Positions 13,528-13,706 of a stretch of 13,706 nucleotides of DNA are shown here, in pieces (within the stretch, counting starts at the first letter, position 1; each line of letters opens with the position of its first letter). Location: NCBI GenBank assembly GCA_002480345.1, contig DLBY01000162.1, positions 1 through 13,706 on the forward strand. The letters are read 5' to 3'. Under the pieces are notes generated by a model. It saw only the letters and a list, made by a program, of their open reading frames with translations. It did no database searches and was not told the origin of the DNA. Source of the DNA: Phycisphaerales bacterium UBA7812. Lineage in GTDB: Bacteria; Planctomycetota; Phycisphaerae; Phycisphaerales; UBA1924. The position numbers were made by a program, and so were the translations under genes.

Positions 13528-13706
13528 TTGCAGATCCGAAACTTCTCCATCATCGCCCACATCGACCACGGCAAGTCCACCCTCGCCGACCGCCTCCTCC
13601 AGTCCACCCACGCCGTCTCCGACCGCGAGGCCAAGGAGCAGCTCCTCGACTCCATGGATCTCGAACGCGAGCGGGGCATCACCATCAAGGCCTCCGCCGT
13701 CACCGT
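13528..13706 (+). CDS. lepA: Elongation factor 4 (LepA), N-terminal part, cut by the window edge
   Basis: LepA is a ribosome-binding translational GTPase related to EF-G. Only the first 60 codons are present; the frame runs off the right edge. The sequence starts (M)QIRNFSIIAHIDHGKSTLA, with the G1 P-loop AHIDHGKST at 10-18. It continues to LDSMDLERERGITIKASAV (40-58), which contains the G2 switch region and the LepA hallmark DLERERGITIK. The best start is a TTG at 13528, because the protein aligns with LepA from its first residues and no ATG or GTG lies just upstream in frame. The ribosome-binding site is weak (CGGA about 7 nt before). The gene diverges from the zinc-ribbon gene across about 130 bp, in which I see no clear promoter. 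Confidence 0.93.
   Translation, partial: MQIRNFSIIAHIDHGKSTLADRLLQSTHAVSDREAKEQLLDSMDLERERGITIKASAVT

Overview
The window is GC-rich bacterial chromosome, and its gene content points to a planctomycete, most likely class Phycisphaerae. The signs are an ECF-type sigma factor in front of a Hanks-type Ser/Thr kinase, a secreted protein ending in a dockerin of the 'GC' type common in that group, a lipoprotein of the YdjY-like family, and generally weak or absent Shine-Dalgarno sites. This is inference from gene families. No rRNA gene is present to prove it, and I saw no tRNA, CRISPR array, transposase or phage gene.

Layout. The left part (about 112-6138) is read from the minus strand. It holds an ECF-like sigma factor and, downstream of it, a membrane-anchored Ser/Thr kinase (a probable signalling operon). 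A ~650-bp non-coding stretch follows, with a strong intrinsic terminator. Next come a secreted dockerin-bearing protein with its own promoter and a ~280-nt leader, and then carA (carbamoyl-phosphate synthase small subunit). From 6151 the plus strand carries priA, murD and a small lipoprotein gene that overlaps murD by 8 nt. A two-TM membrane protein (minus) converges on the lipoprotein. Diverging from that gene is a tail-anchored protein of unknown function, followed by a heptanucleotide tandem repeat and a SAM-dependent methyltransferase (both plus). A small zinc-ribbon membrane protein (minus) converges on the methyltransferase, and the window ends in the first 60 codons of lepA.

How the genes relate. 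Most are unlinked housekeeping functions: pyrimidine/arginine precursor supply, replication restart, peptidoglycan synthesis and translation. Two local units suggest joint function: sigma factor plus kinase, and murD plus lipoprotein. The least ordinary DNA is a carA/priA divergent gap of only 12 bp with a symmetric -10-like element, a G-quadruplex-capable (CCCCATT)n array directly before the methyltransferase start, and the long leader of the dockerin gene. I see no clear undescribed multi-gene system here. The plus strand is C-rich almost regardless of gene direction, which looks like replication skew; the dockerin gene is the exception, with C-ending codons on the minus strand.
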